Source: Saccharopolyspora soli | GTDB taxonomy: Bacteria > Actinomycetota > Actinomycetes > Mycobacteriales > Pseudonocardiaceae | NCBI RefSeq assembly: GCF_022678645.1 | Contig: NZ_JALBWV010000008.1 | Coordinates: 124,001 to 188,000, forward strand | Direction: 5' to 3' | DNA: 64,000 bases | Part shown: positions 30,501 through 34,990 of the stretch, piece by piece | Numbering within the stretch: the first letter of the stretch is position 1 | How the letters are laid out: each line of letters starts with the position of its first letter | Program-made: the position numbers and the translations under genes | Notes under the pieces: model-generated | What the model was told of the DNA's origin: nothing | What the model saw: the letters and a program-made list of their open reading frames with translations, nothing else | The model's database searches: none

Positions 30501-33500
30501 ATTGACCATGCCCTCCTGAAATCCCGGCGAGCGCTGGTGGTCGTACAGACCCCCCGGATTCGCCCAGTCCTGAACCTGAGCGTCGAAATGGTGCTGCGGA
30601 TCGATGTACATCCGCCACCAATGCGACTCCGGCAGAACGTCGCTCAGCCGGACAACGTGGTCGCGCGCCACATCGGGCCACTCGCCGCCGATTTGATCCA
30701 GCCACCCGCGGATAGCGCGGTTGCTCGCGTAGAGGTCGTTCGCCGTGGCGGGGTCCATGGCGGGTGGCTGTTCCGCGACATGCCGCTGCTCGTGGCCGTC
30801 GCCGGGGTCCCGGCCGGAGTTGCCTCGGGCCCCGGCGTCATCTGGGGCTTCGCCCAGATCGTCGCTGTCGTGGGCGGAGTGGAAGCCGTCGTTGCCCGCG
30901 GGTGTCGTGGTGCCGTCGGGGCGGTGGGTGTCCCAGCCGCCGTTCGGGGGCCAGCCGGGGCGGCCGTCCTGACCTGTGTCGCTGGCGAAGACCCGACCTG
31001 TGTCGTCGGTCCAGGCCAGGCCACGGGGGGCGGTGACCGGAACCCCGAGCTCCCGGGAGAGGTCACGGGCCAGGCCGCTGGTGCCTGCGTCGCAGGACAA
31101 AAGGCGGATCGGTTTGCTGCTGTCCCAGTTCGGGTCGCGGCGCAGCATGTCGGCGAATTCCTTCGCGGTGAAGGTGTGATCGCCGATGCGCACCCGCCCG
31201 TCGGGCAGCGCGTGCACGTCCACCGTGTGGTGCACGCCGTCGTCGGGCACTCGCCGCGCGAGTTCCTGCATGTTCGGATCGGTGTGGTAGGAGGAACCGC
31301 TCGGCGTCGCATCGCGCCGGGACTCGGCCGCGTCGATCTGCTCCTGGCGTTCGGGCGTTCCGGGGTCCGCGTCGCCGCCCGAGTGCTGTTGGCCACCGCG
31401 GTCGGAACTGCCGGTGGGTTCGGTCCTGCCGTCCGGACCCGTGTTGGCCGACGGTTCCGGTGTGCGGAATCTGGCGAGGAACGTGGCCACAGGGTGGCCT
31501 TCGGTCGAGTCGCTCTTCGAGGTTTCGGGTCGTTGTGCGGAAGGGTCGCGTAGTTGTGGGCTCGGCCGTGCTGGGGTGGATCCCGTGTTCTGGGACTGGT
31601 TCGGCGGCTGAGTGGTATCCGCAGTGGTGTTCTGCGACGGACTGGTTTGTGACGTCGTGGCCGCTGCGGTGCCGGTCTGGGGCCGCGCTGGGGCCGGACC
31701 GGAGTTGGTCGTGTTCGGCCGTTCCTGGTTGGCGGTCGTCCGGGTGTCGCTGGGCGTGGATTCGGTGTGCACCGGCGGTGTGGTCGTCCCGCCCTGGCTC
31801 GTGACGACAGGCCTGGCCGGGCCGGATTGCACGTTCGCGGTGGCCGACTGCGAGGTCGGGTTGGGCGAACCGGTCCCCGTGCTGTTCTGCGGGGTGGTGT
31901 TCGCAGTCGTCACGGGGCCCACGGGCGAAACCACGCCGCCTGTTTCGGAGGTGCCGGGCGGCCGGTTGGTGGTCTGCGAGGGCGACGGGTCGGGGGAGTG
32001 GGTGTTTGGGTCGGCGTTTCCGCTGCCGCGCCCGACATCCGCGTTCGGCGAGTTGCCGTGGCCGTGCGGCTGCGGCGTGTTCTGGTCGACTGCGGGCTGG
32101 GACTCCGGCTGCGGATCCGGCGTGCCGGGGGTCGAACTCCCTTGTGACGCGGTGGAAGTCGCGGTGGTTCCGGTATCGGGCTGGTTCGGGCTTGCGCTGG
32201 TTGCGTCGACGCGGCCGGGATCCGGGGGAGCGCTGGTGGTGTTAGGGGTGTTCTGCCCGGGCGGGGTCGTGCCGTTGGCTGCACCGGAGTTCGGCGAGCT
32301 GGTCGTGTTCGGCGTACCGGACCCGCTGGTGGTGTTGGGGTTTTGTGCGGGCGTGCCGGTGTTCTGTCCCGGCCCGCTCGCGGTGTTCGGGGTGCCCTGT
32401 CCAGGTGCCGAAGCGGTGTTGAGCGAGTTCTGGCCAGGAGTGCCGGTGGCTCCGGGCGTGCTGCTTCCTTGGGTGGCCGTGACACCGCCGACCGGTGCGT
32501 GCTGGCCGGGGGTGCCGTTGACGTTGGTTCCGCCTCGGTCGGATGCGGACGAGGTGCTGTCCGAGGCGTGCTGGTCCGGCGTGCCGGTGCCGCTGTCGGC
32601 GACGTGGTGATCGGGCGTGGAAACGGTGTTCGGGGTGTGCTGGCCCGCCCCGCCGGTGTCGGTCTGGCCAGTGTTGGTGTGGCTGATGTCGGACTGGCTG
32701 ATGTCGGACTGGCTTGTGTTGCTGAGGCTGGTGTTGGTCTCGCCGGTGTTGGTCTCGCCGGTGTTGGTCTCGCCGGTGTTGGTCTCGCCGGTGTTGGACT
32801 GGCCGGTGTTGGACTGGCCGGTGTTGGTCTCGCCGGTGTTGGTCTCGCCGGTGTTGGTCTCGCCGGTGTTGGTCTCGCTGGTGTTGGACTGGCCGGAGTT
32901 GCCGGTGCCAGTGTTGTTTGGCGCGCCCGCGGTGTCGGTGTTGGTCTCGCTGTAGTCAGGAGGCGCGCCAGTGGAGTCGCTCTGGCTGTAGGCAGGGGGT
33001 GGGCTGGCGGCGTCCGAGGGCCCTGACGACTCGGTCGTCACGTTCGGGCCGGGGCCGCCGTCCTTGGCGAGGTTGTCCAACCCCTTCGTGACATCGCCGA
33101 TGTCGACGTTGGGGGAGCCGTTGCCGTAATTGCCGACTCCGCGGCCGCCGCGCCCGCCGCGGCCGTCGAGGGAGCCCAGCGCAGCGGAGGTGAAGGAGCT
33201 GTGGCTGGCGTCGCCGGAGGCTGCTTCGCCGAGGGTTTCCCCGCCGCCTTCAGCGGAGGCTTTGACGACGTCGTAGGTGAGCTTGCCGCCGATGTTGTTC
33301 AGGCCGGTCTTGACCGCCGAGCCGAAGGCGCCACCGGCTCCGAAGCTGCCGAGCCCCTTGATGGCCCCGACGAAGGCCCCGCCAGCCGCGCCGCCCACGA
33401 CACCGCTGATCGCCGCGCCCTTGGTGAACTCCTCGTTCCAGTCGGTGCGCTGACCTGTCAGGAACTGCATGCCCTGGATCGCCGCGTCCAGGGCGAGTTC

Positions 33501-33995
33501 GAAGGCGGTGTTGAGAACGATGCCCTTGGCGATGCTGATGATCACCTGGCGGATGATGGCCATGATGACCGCGCGTGCGGTGGCCGCCGCCGCGGCGACC
33601 AGCGCCTGCCCGATTCCCGGGATCCAGGACAGTGCGAGCGTGGCCGCGAGCATGACCAGTTGCACGATGATGCTGATCTTGGCGTACTGGATGTCCGCGG
33701 CGGTGTTCTTGGTGAGGTTCGCTTGGGCTTCGGAGCTCTTGCGGAGCTCTTCGATGGCGGGGAGCAGTTTGGAGTTGACGTACTCGGCGTATGCGTCGGC
33801 GAAGTCGCCGCGCATGTTCGTCGTGACGCCGGTGGCGGAGCTCTTCACCGCGTCGGCGAATGTGTCGACGTCCTTCGCGATCTGGGACCAGGCCGCGCTC
33901 ATCCGGTTCAGACCGTCTTCGTCACCTTCGGGCCACGGCTGGCCACCCACGATCTCCAGCGCCTTCTGGAGGCCGGACGGGAGTTCTGTGGGCAT
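15528..33995 (-). CDS. 6155-residue T7SS-associated multidomain polymorphic toxin (WXG100-like, Fic, HD, repeats, ART, Tox-PL)
   Basis: A single uninterrupted frame starts at an ATG with GAAGGA about 9 bases upstream. Order along the protein: 1-110 WXG100-like/CpnT-like helical domain; 106-230 hydrophobic and Gly/Ala segments; 280-900 disordered linker with a 5-residue repeat (345-452); about 900-1010 a Cys968 domain (LLSCDAG); 1210-1365 Fic-like domain with HLFGDGNGR at 1319-1327; about 1450-1650 an unknown, perhaps OTU-like region; 2225-2500 a helical domain with an HD-type motif (H2317, H2351-D2352); about 2990-4230 five beta-rich repeats of some 265 residues; 4235-4410 coiled coil; 4620-4860 a caspase-fold-like domain (H4744, C4797); 4975-5155 ADP-ribosyltransferase domain (R5073, S5102, E5136); 5330-5670 amidoligase-like region; about 5950-6155 papain-fold Tox-PL with C6016, H6095 and D6110. 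The likely mass is around 650 kDa. The WXG100-like N-terminus and neighbouring esx-type genes suggest export by the T7SS; the Imm35 gene follows directly. The function as an antibacterial or host-directed multi-effector is inference. The reading frame and the Tox-PL, ART and Fic motifs are directly visible. Confidence 0.85.
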   Translation of the reverse strand: MPTELPSGLQKALEIVGGQPWPEGDEDGLNRMSAAWSQIAKDVDTFADAVKSSATGVTTNMRGDFADAYAEYVNSKLLPAIEELRKSSEAQANLTKNTAADIQYAKISIIVQLVMLAATLALSWIPGIGQALVAAAAATARAVIMAIIRQVIISIAKGIVLNTAFELALDAAIQGMQFLTGQRTDWNEEFTKGAAISGVVGGAAGGAFVGAIKGLGSFGAGGAFGSAVKTGLNNIGGKLTYDVVKASAEGGGETLGEAASGDASHSSFTSAALGSLDGRGGRGGRGVGNYGNGSPNVDIGDVTKGLDNLAKDGGPGPNVTTESSGPSDAASPPPAYSQSDSTGAPPDYSETNTDTAGAPNNTGTGNSGQSNTSETNTGETNTGETNTGETNTGQSNTGQSNTGETNTGETNTGETNTGETNTSLSNTSQSDISQSDISHTNTGQTDTGGAGQHTPNTVSTPDHHVADSGTGTPDQHASDSTSSASDRGGTNVNGTPGQHAPVGGVTATQGSSTPGATGTPGQNSLNTASAPGQGTPNTASGPGQNTGTPAQNPNTTSGSGTPNTTSSPNSGAANGTTPPGQNTPNTTSAPPDPGRVDATSASPNQPDTGTTATSTASQGSSTPGTPDPQPESQPAVDQNTPQPHGHGNSPNADVGRGSGNADPNTHSPDPSPSQTTNRPPGTSETGGVVSPVGPVTTANTTPQNSTGTGSPNPTSQSATANVQSGPARPVVTSQGGTTTPPVHTESTPSDTRTTANQERPNTTNSGPAPARPQTGTAAATTSQTSPSQNTTADTTQPPNQSQNTGSTPARPSPQLRDPSAQRPETSKSDSTEGHPVATFLARFRTPEPSANTGPDGRTEPTGSSDRGGQQHSGGDADPGTPERQEQIDAAESRRDATPSGSSYHTDPNMQELARRVPDDGVHHTVDVHALPDGRVRIGDHTFTAKEFADMLRRDPNWDSSKPIRLLSCDAGTSGLARDLSRELGVPVTAPRGLAWTDDTGRVFASDTGQDGRPGWPPNGGWDTHRPDGTTTPAGNDGFHSAHDSDDLGEAPDDAGARGNSGRDPGDGHEQRHVAEQPPAMDPATANDLYASNRAIRGWLDQIGGEWPDVARDHVVRLSDVLPESHWWRMYIDPQHHFDAQVQDWANPGGLYDHQRSPGFQEGMVNAYRSFLDDPDTLRRPMNWDEYLNMHRSASQHARSRAADQTDFNVTGTDPDERVFHHLGAERPADDLLTEQVDGVALVTQQRLEDMPADQRANVITTLSPENGHLALGTAYRAERVPNLVNAVFRQYYDSIEQAHTEHERLRAIAQAVRTLHVMHLFGDGNGRLNVNLLLPRLLQTNGFQPVITPSMSHLFSGGFSLDQIATALRWGQDLDLRNGLDDMRGDVRIDIPDLDDGGWSSDHGDSLFGGLIKDDSADEFFPFGSLDQAEQQPAPPSEPHTADTPGANDRSSADDLVRDLRDESAGRHTTTVIPKQHFTSEQQALLDMHGVEAVFTGGGTTHDNFREAVARSLPDNAPKEHARITGKLNDFAAHNPGNTDFAALAHAADVQVHVLNPNGTWDSYGPETGRPVHIVKSTIDGVDAYLGTREAVHIGRPSVSYPGSTVIRSEDQERHVIHRGEFEVETVKGEHYVRLYTAVLNPVTTDSSFKDVHQHPDGTVEPFIGAEKKSVFWVGGGRPLRAVQWVAKYEHDVNRKPDMQPVLRSYLVPLGKFTEISQRAIVEPVSKDNELSLNTDQRGDVNQFGLRGEDFEQLQQHTLKGSLVTYTQSGRDYQLREVAGRQEDISDLHVRLGLPEDFDSAEFGRENDPWFKWTPDGRKYFRNDPEELNDLAERLSEFYYTWHNSPASSSTHPADTGPGAGPRSDPAANAQRERMNVFLNTRGPGRETVRQFADAIGSALDTAVRQRVDESGIPVSTKALKNFVVNGVRDALKVPHQVLVDVTTAPDPTKSPHRDTLENIRKAMTDDPGVSARAAEKVTSGLLAQFDAEVGESASATAFRQQLESVVRTTVQQRFDQLHEAWGDQLAQQQQGKRGWLSGARGESFTKGVITDLEKSPQLKGLFRDSDVRIDRDVFVRRLGEQFVPKALKEITKSDLVDRASAELENHFRTRQSVVADALENEIKKGMSKLVDPTFRKDIVSAVSPSLRDPGLLDGFRFDGVSRAEADAFMEKVPFFATQAAIGSFIAIDEQRTKVDFNTREAALDEDRGDVRGRPFANEFGRWRAENAVGYTQRHAPGVFENHRRIGEDLNTTIAERLANPDGHSAKAILDQLVSDLDRGVTDYHDQIKRKFDEVVVPHSDPYRSKDQVRPNTFSEHAQMVLNQYLELTKNDDDASRFVSREALVKAILFHDMEKVNSKNQFGDAQDRHDREPEHRGAVTQMNRHEGLWTSRREFELARSVVDSDPFGFYFRDMGVDAKGVYDFVHDLAHRAGRSDGAAPTAVDVRNFFHEFHQYYQADFSSYTKYARFVNDTSGQLDEGYTQLRGLATDDNGLVLADGGRRFAYDPQRTTGASEAKFQALSKLFDDAVEAEQKHRADSGPDERDGGDPGRSPDGDDRGASQSDHQPEGPERTAPIDGHSAPYQLSPSRNSETATETGHRSADTAVPVAEILSTPDFPTSDEATRRSTTGGLVDFGGLMQRWAEVGGRDGAHGQHGSTSATPNEPESTSPSPNTTDANSMHNELPDHLRDWVRWSNALGINQIQHDTDTTAANDHEPADTRPFRDRLPEYARDGQSLGSVVPMNIKGGKQLHERIVAMLGTLAEGEPVGVSAITGRLGRSRFESFVGSGRKSMVRVGAKWFEVHVRAELDLDSVTADDVQQPSSLSGGEVTDQHQVAHSDPHTDTVARNVGVSGFFMSPAVGPYASLGFEGQSAAPTREHSSGVTTTAQSVIRPKGEAQRADVPVRFHVTITDSTGGVTGSTVDGQATLLLPTDLSNIIPHQPTEQTGPPREDWAERIEFIAPEAVLLDEQALFDEVSSNLHPSVTKFGAHGRTVLQNFLGNGGIRTALATALSGSPVVSPDLASPHGSYREAVQLSAKTTAAELVGVVPGKGELYFDDSSQHDEGNAAASKSAFGTSAAFGGGGNVPGVVYGVAGATGGVSTSVTQTSNSGTGSTSGSGLNVTGDIGMYKLAVDVEVVTSSGERITAPATAYVRMGLPEAKAQGLPVPDGTRDKLVDSGERFEPPYLAAAAAAGHVRAGSFAPATRVQPQIENALRDRSGFAKFLPRWDKLQRDTVKGSGFDAAERLVNLRKLTAAFSPTALRSKLDSLLGPGVSVQLKRRGLFTDEFLSVTVKAKVSPGHHLGQATGRSVTGTTTTSPALTSATTTEKGWSLGVEGRIMIPATNAGVDTFTSPTVVPARYSDTRTSKNTAGPTTSTTTIAVGSPDSQVFEHDIEFDVEITSYTRARPWVRRLTPGSPFRVTPTVSTVAGTGPDAPKKLPKITGKVDLWVSDSAALRTDPAEFMPGKPGVVALTAKETPSINDLLDQRTEAPAFQDVAAFAGTEALRDEAVRQLTRAADGDGVLGLPGSEAYKRIDRMFAPETLRAGLPKLLAQGARSGGFRYERRLADRVGALGMNMSLSNPKLVLASEGGPDETTFTGGGTASAESSRKRAVAGSASLGFYARSSAADARGRGQFSTGINWTPWSSKSAKSEDLAGKVGHTKRAAVNARTVLVAYDANVRMVAETREESLLNGAKSRAGADVQLPGSVFVRMTEDQARAEGLLPPLEPRTAAPGTLTTPALVGEQSSSFGAAVVEDAPDLTELVQNARTALGGSGKRLLPKSVLDDSMNNLQRLLDVAAPESITSLVDGALDGGVPLLLHDPGLVTSDTYQVLLKATVTDTEFLDVVHDGSQVDDTVTATTASKETHEHSSSYGGQLRFVGRGLFTDSNTGASGSEGVSTGRSGTRSKSDQTTVANGVTTTRIASAAGPAARYRANVRFDLVVERGSRTYPVTSLDTEMTVRSSADDQKISAGETGQQRPHETTTDDVPAEEITPERLKEWQEAGLGKLPSTAMVEAYRGAANLRAATENALRTAGAGDRLTSAGTGAAHTLATALTNSTVLANLPTMLHKPLGAPELHESALFRNGHGKVEVYGRVKNPELAALSDSVTLMQSNSTTATFTGDASASTSGGEIRNAGEGFVTDSNGNWHSPGGVDVSTPAPLTDPTGKADSQRSVVVQPDGRTALVGLDVEYRVVAERGGRKVAVDLSVPGSVLVRMTATDLSQLGLGLPDSLTTSQDAVKDAAEAWRTAEQAVERAQRSADDRWLDQQSGLQRLAKAAPAGTPVAGDPVRAMRRALVDAVKEAREIGAALEEGNTELHRLREHAREAQAVTDLEAGLRDLERRQAAARDRARQIQEALNEHRSDSADQRSRYAAALDEVAAAREKADEARQKWWDAKRELDRQITKFNRSRTASLEDTTTADSSSTTNTDPITTRSTSDDSALTANRPDVLNDEDASGDRSSTGDSATPPLSPRQELVDFFAPQEPLSPPSSSASDTIGDPDNADTSGAATRHSDTYPRTGHSHQQDSTPPSTPAETSRNRSSDPASPNSERSTSTPREQTDTGTTSHVVLAVPESSESQARIDAGAPTEAQQEETDSSAERVVSSDGDEGSPQRWADFAGPGGSFGPSSSGFAHPATAGTIQGVDADDSTITFRPDQLQSAPVVDEHGTTIGVLFHRAPSDAQRTQAWAQTNVLASDTEYWSVPDLGTGDWDQDPSAATYQTPWRAAREGDPLYVFAHGTHHEFTTMVNTPHGRRKVFLHGDDLANATAANPYFRQAAAANQHGPIVLLACSSGAAQATSGMDFANTIHGHHPRLGNRHVYAPTGDFGNNIWTYPDGRTHGVSAIEDPQSRGGFTQFPAWRTTHQPVNTNTWTAGNRGHGTAHAGYQHPVRWGDHRGNDSNNTPTENDPPATTAQQTAASDPAPQPQPTQQDPVTEPPKQPDEAHVETDPAVLSPEITQSHGGQLKADAFFVDPDFRSSAEDRHEFRTLFESYEDYAVDTRDMVALDDIPEEDLVAVHAYTKTDFYAAVNQALRNDDETALAKYQATIRCITSGLNQLPKHEGALVRGIEVDDSGLGPLLARYTPGAIVRESAFTSASVESITNGNVEFIVHSRTGRSVRDVSLEHRYTEAIFTPGTEFKVMFQNPGGSRPNVAWTIGLIENGSEVEAPPADTPSDVSDLRNAIQSMLGFKSRDTDVLGRAMLIANEHELLELHQRNEPNPEQANAALVKSINEIKAKIADGGMAAGREHAQHIAGSSAQRPTSPTAPEPTSPEETAREHPAATATPQRWSGTPVDGPPTETASLEVLADQLSADVHHSPSVIAEVGFELELPGVRVPFSSRGEVLLEGIGWKLETDDMMISAPSDLEFVLSPMSSMRQIEEAMRDIVGVVSRMRELTSTDRTFSLSAAASGSTRQVFIRKDTPVTVEDIRFRARMQSTYGIGLTDISKVIDELLTEKQAEAIHKNTEKIRRFYAEKHSEPLSSNASGFVELLAMYLERAQAKTSLGGDVHALFRMNSRSDFVSIHDKLLTESDRQQVRRLLLADPGQDVPDFMAALGRKQSDMVFARPYTDISGSAKSPGPRTVDWLDSIVHGRNEGAFKKDLMSPPPGYPLHTGDLDVDYGMGAMGVDEVNGLVLFEIRGAPYRPENLPLNGRAFHAVAREYRNATRHNSSLLPDQRAASPQPRAEEFAERLNQVWTNLSVLQQTVTRQGQGLTNRAWQLMSRISISSLDRINEIEQAPIPAGMEGVLSRLGEVENALRSLRDVRVPLTDPDQVLSLMPDYDAALRNFEQELWNAEDDLGSSFVDDRGQPVQQDLATEPPGRSATQPNPDLGTPESSQSLASFLAPQRTDTPGTPPVAQVPPTAGPASTAQDVPNTTSTPDGAVTSGETTPGQGDVDTTSGTTSSSDSSSRTDGFGPTDDSRPVRFGDSPTRNPAPDPAVPVHGRGTSSVLNTISGAFVSPENVQPQPVRGITSLPSINADTRGASGFASTYFPNLRYLNPSRDIYNCTQTIIAVDEMLNGRHAPAPELPAHLRIGANVDRNHPLRQRNPWAQPVNVETWDQVIHMAAQVPNSRGYVIVYRADRSAHVMNVINTPRGVVFLDGQSGRLGRLDPDIHSVTYFQYYPSIEPVPMMQSGQLFQPGRWRPY
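21300..25060 (-). repeat. five tandem beta-rich modules of about 265 residues inside the giant protein
   Basis: Related segments begin near residues 2996, 3260, 3542, 3804 and 4059. Each has a helix of the form LxxxLxxLLxxG, then a strand-rich stretch (for example RGLFTDEFLSVTVKAKV, PGLVTSDTYQVLLKATV, SALFRNGHGKVEVYGRV), Ser/Thr-rich loops and, in three copies, a closing [AS]xxxVRM.....A...GL motif. The spacing of about 255-282 residues is regular. The copies have diverged at the DNA level. The architecture is that of a long extracellular stalk or of a translocation/processing module. Confidence 0.6.
32731..32895 (-). repeat. 15-bp minisatellite, 11 units, coding for NTGET/NTGQS
   Basis: Eleven contiguous 15-bp units read GTGTTGGTCTCGCCG or GTGTTGGACTGGCCG on the plus strand, which is NTGET or NTGQS in the giant protein (residues 367-421). 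Degenerate units extend it on both sides (NTSLS, NTSQS, SDISQ). As 15 is a multiple of 3, copy-number change would lengthen or shorten the linker without shifting the frame. Confidence 0.95.
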
Positions 33996-34123
33996 GCGAT
34001 CGGTCCTTCGGATCAGCGCCGGGTGGCGGAGCTACCGGATCACGGTCGACGTGTCGCGCGACACGCAACCGGAGCCCGATGCGGCATCGGGCTCTCGACG
34101 GCGAGACCTACCGGCGTCTCTGG

Positions 34124-34441
34124 TCAGGAGAGCTTGTTGAGGGCGTCGCCACCGTCGGAGTCCACCTTCTGGAAATTCCGCACGGCGTTGGGCATTCCCT
34201 CGGTGGCGAACGACCGGAGCGACTTCGCCAGCTCGGTGAGACCGTTCTGGGTTTCGGTGGCCGGGCCCACGTAGGTGTTCTCGAAGCTCTTGCCGATCTT
34301 GTCGTCGCTCCAGCACCCCTCGTCGCGTGCCAGGCTGGCCTTCAGCTCGTCGATGGCGCCGCTGAAATTCTCGGTGGCCGAAGCCAGTTTGCGCGAGGTG
34401 TCCTCCATGCCCGGAACGTTCAGGTAGGTCTCGGATGCCAC
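34124..34441 (-). CDS. WXG100-family protein next to the giant toxin
   Basis: This 105-residue protein starts at a GTG with AGGAG 7-8 bases upstream. It has the two-helix hairpin of the WXG100/ESAT-6 superfamily with an altered turn: GCWSDDKIGKSFENTY replaces the usual WxG. The gene ends 128 bases before the giant gene starts, on the same strand. WXG100 proteins are secreted as homo- or heterodimers by the T7SS and often partner the large toxin encoded next to them. This one is the best candidate partner or targeting factor for the giant protein's N-terminal domain. That assignment rests on position only. Confidence 0.75.
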   Translation of the reverse strand: MASETYLNVPGMEDTSRKLASATENFSGAIDELKASLARDEGCWSDDKIGKSFENTYVGPATETQNGLTELAKSLRSFATEGMPNAVRNFQKVDSDGGDALNKLS

Positions 34442-34486
34442 GGTGGGTCTCCTTCCGTTGGTGCCTTCAGTCGAAATCCTCGGTCG

Positions 34487-34957
34487 TCAGCGTTCCCAAC
34501 CGTCGTCGTCCGTGTCGTCGGTTCGCTTCGGCGCGCCGATACCGCCTGCTTCCTGCACCGCCTCCAGTGACGGACCCATCACCTTGCCGAGGACCGCGGC
34601 GAGATCTGCCTGGCCGGTGGCGATCTCCTCGATGTCGAGGCCTTGCAGCGGGCCGCCGCCCATCAGCTCCTGCATCGTTTGGAAGCTCTGCGAACGGGCT
34701 TTTCGCAGTGTTTCGAGGATCAACGCGGACAGCTCCGCCGGAGCCATCGTCCGGTAGGCGGTGGTGTTGAACTTGAGGTCGCTCAGCTCGCCGCTGCCGT
34801 CCAGCGTGACGGTCAACATCCGGTTGCGGGAATCGACGACCGTGCTCGTCTCGGCCAGTTTCTGTTGGAAGTCCGCCAGTTTGGCCTGTTCCTGCTCGAA
34901 CAGTTCGAGAGCAGAACCGAGGTCGGGCAGGTCGCCTTGGGAGAATCTGGATGTCAT
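34487..34957 (-). CDS. YbaB/EbfC-family protein in the T7SS array
   Basis: This 156-residue protein has the YbaB/EbfC layout: an N-terminal helix (FEQEQAKLADFQQKL), a beta-strand hairpin (VVDSRNRMLTVTLDGSGELSDLKFN), then a helix (APAELSALILETLRKAR). Classical YbaB proteins are about 100 residues and bind DNA as nucleoid proteins. This one has an acidic C-terminal extension ending DDTDDDGWER. Family members are common between WXG genes in actinomycete ESX-like loci, where a role as chaperone or secreted partner seems more likely than DNA binding; that is inference. A GGAGACCACC ribosome binding site precedes the ATG. It lies 45 bases upstream of the WXG100 gene. Confidence 0.75.
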   Translation of the reverse strand: MTSRFSQGDLPDLGSALELFEQEQAKLADFQQKLAETSTVVDSRNRMLTVTLDGSGELSDLKFNTTAYRTMAPAELSALILETLRKARSQSFQTMQELMGGGPLQGLDIEEIATGQADLAAVLGKVMGPSLEAVQEAGGIGAPKRTDDTDDDGWER

Positions 34958-34990
34958 GGTGGTCTCCGGTCTGGAACGTGGAAGGTGTCG

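Noticed and set aside
26000..31600. Plus-strand frames of more than 800 codons opposite the giant gene
   Set aside because: Their composition is that of antisense of a high-GC gene; no start signal or known domain.
32640..32960. CRISPR-like array
   Set aside because: The 15-bp units are contiguous without spacers and keep the coding frame; it is a coding minisatellite.
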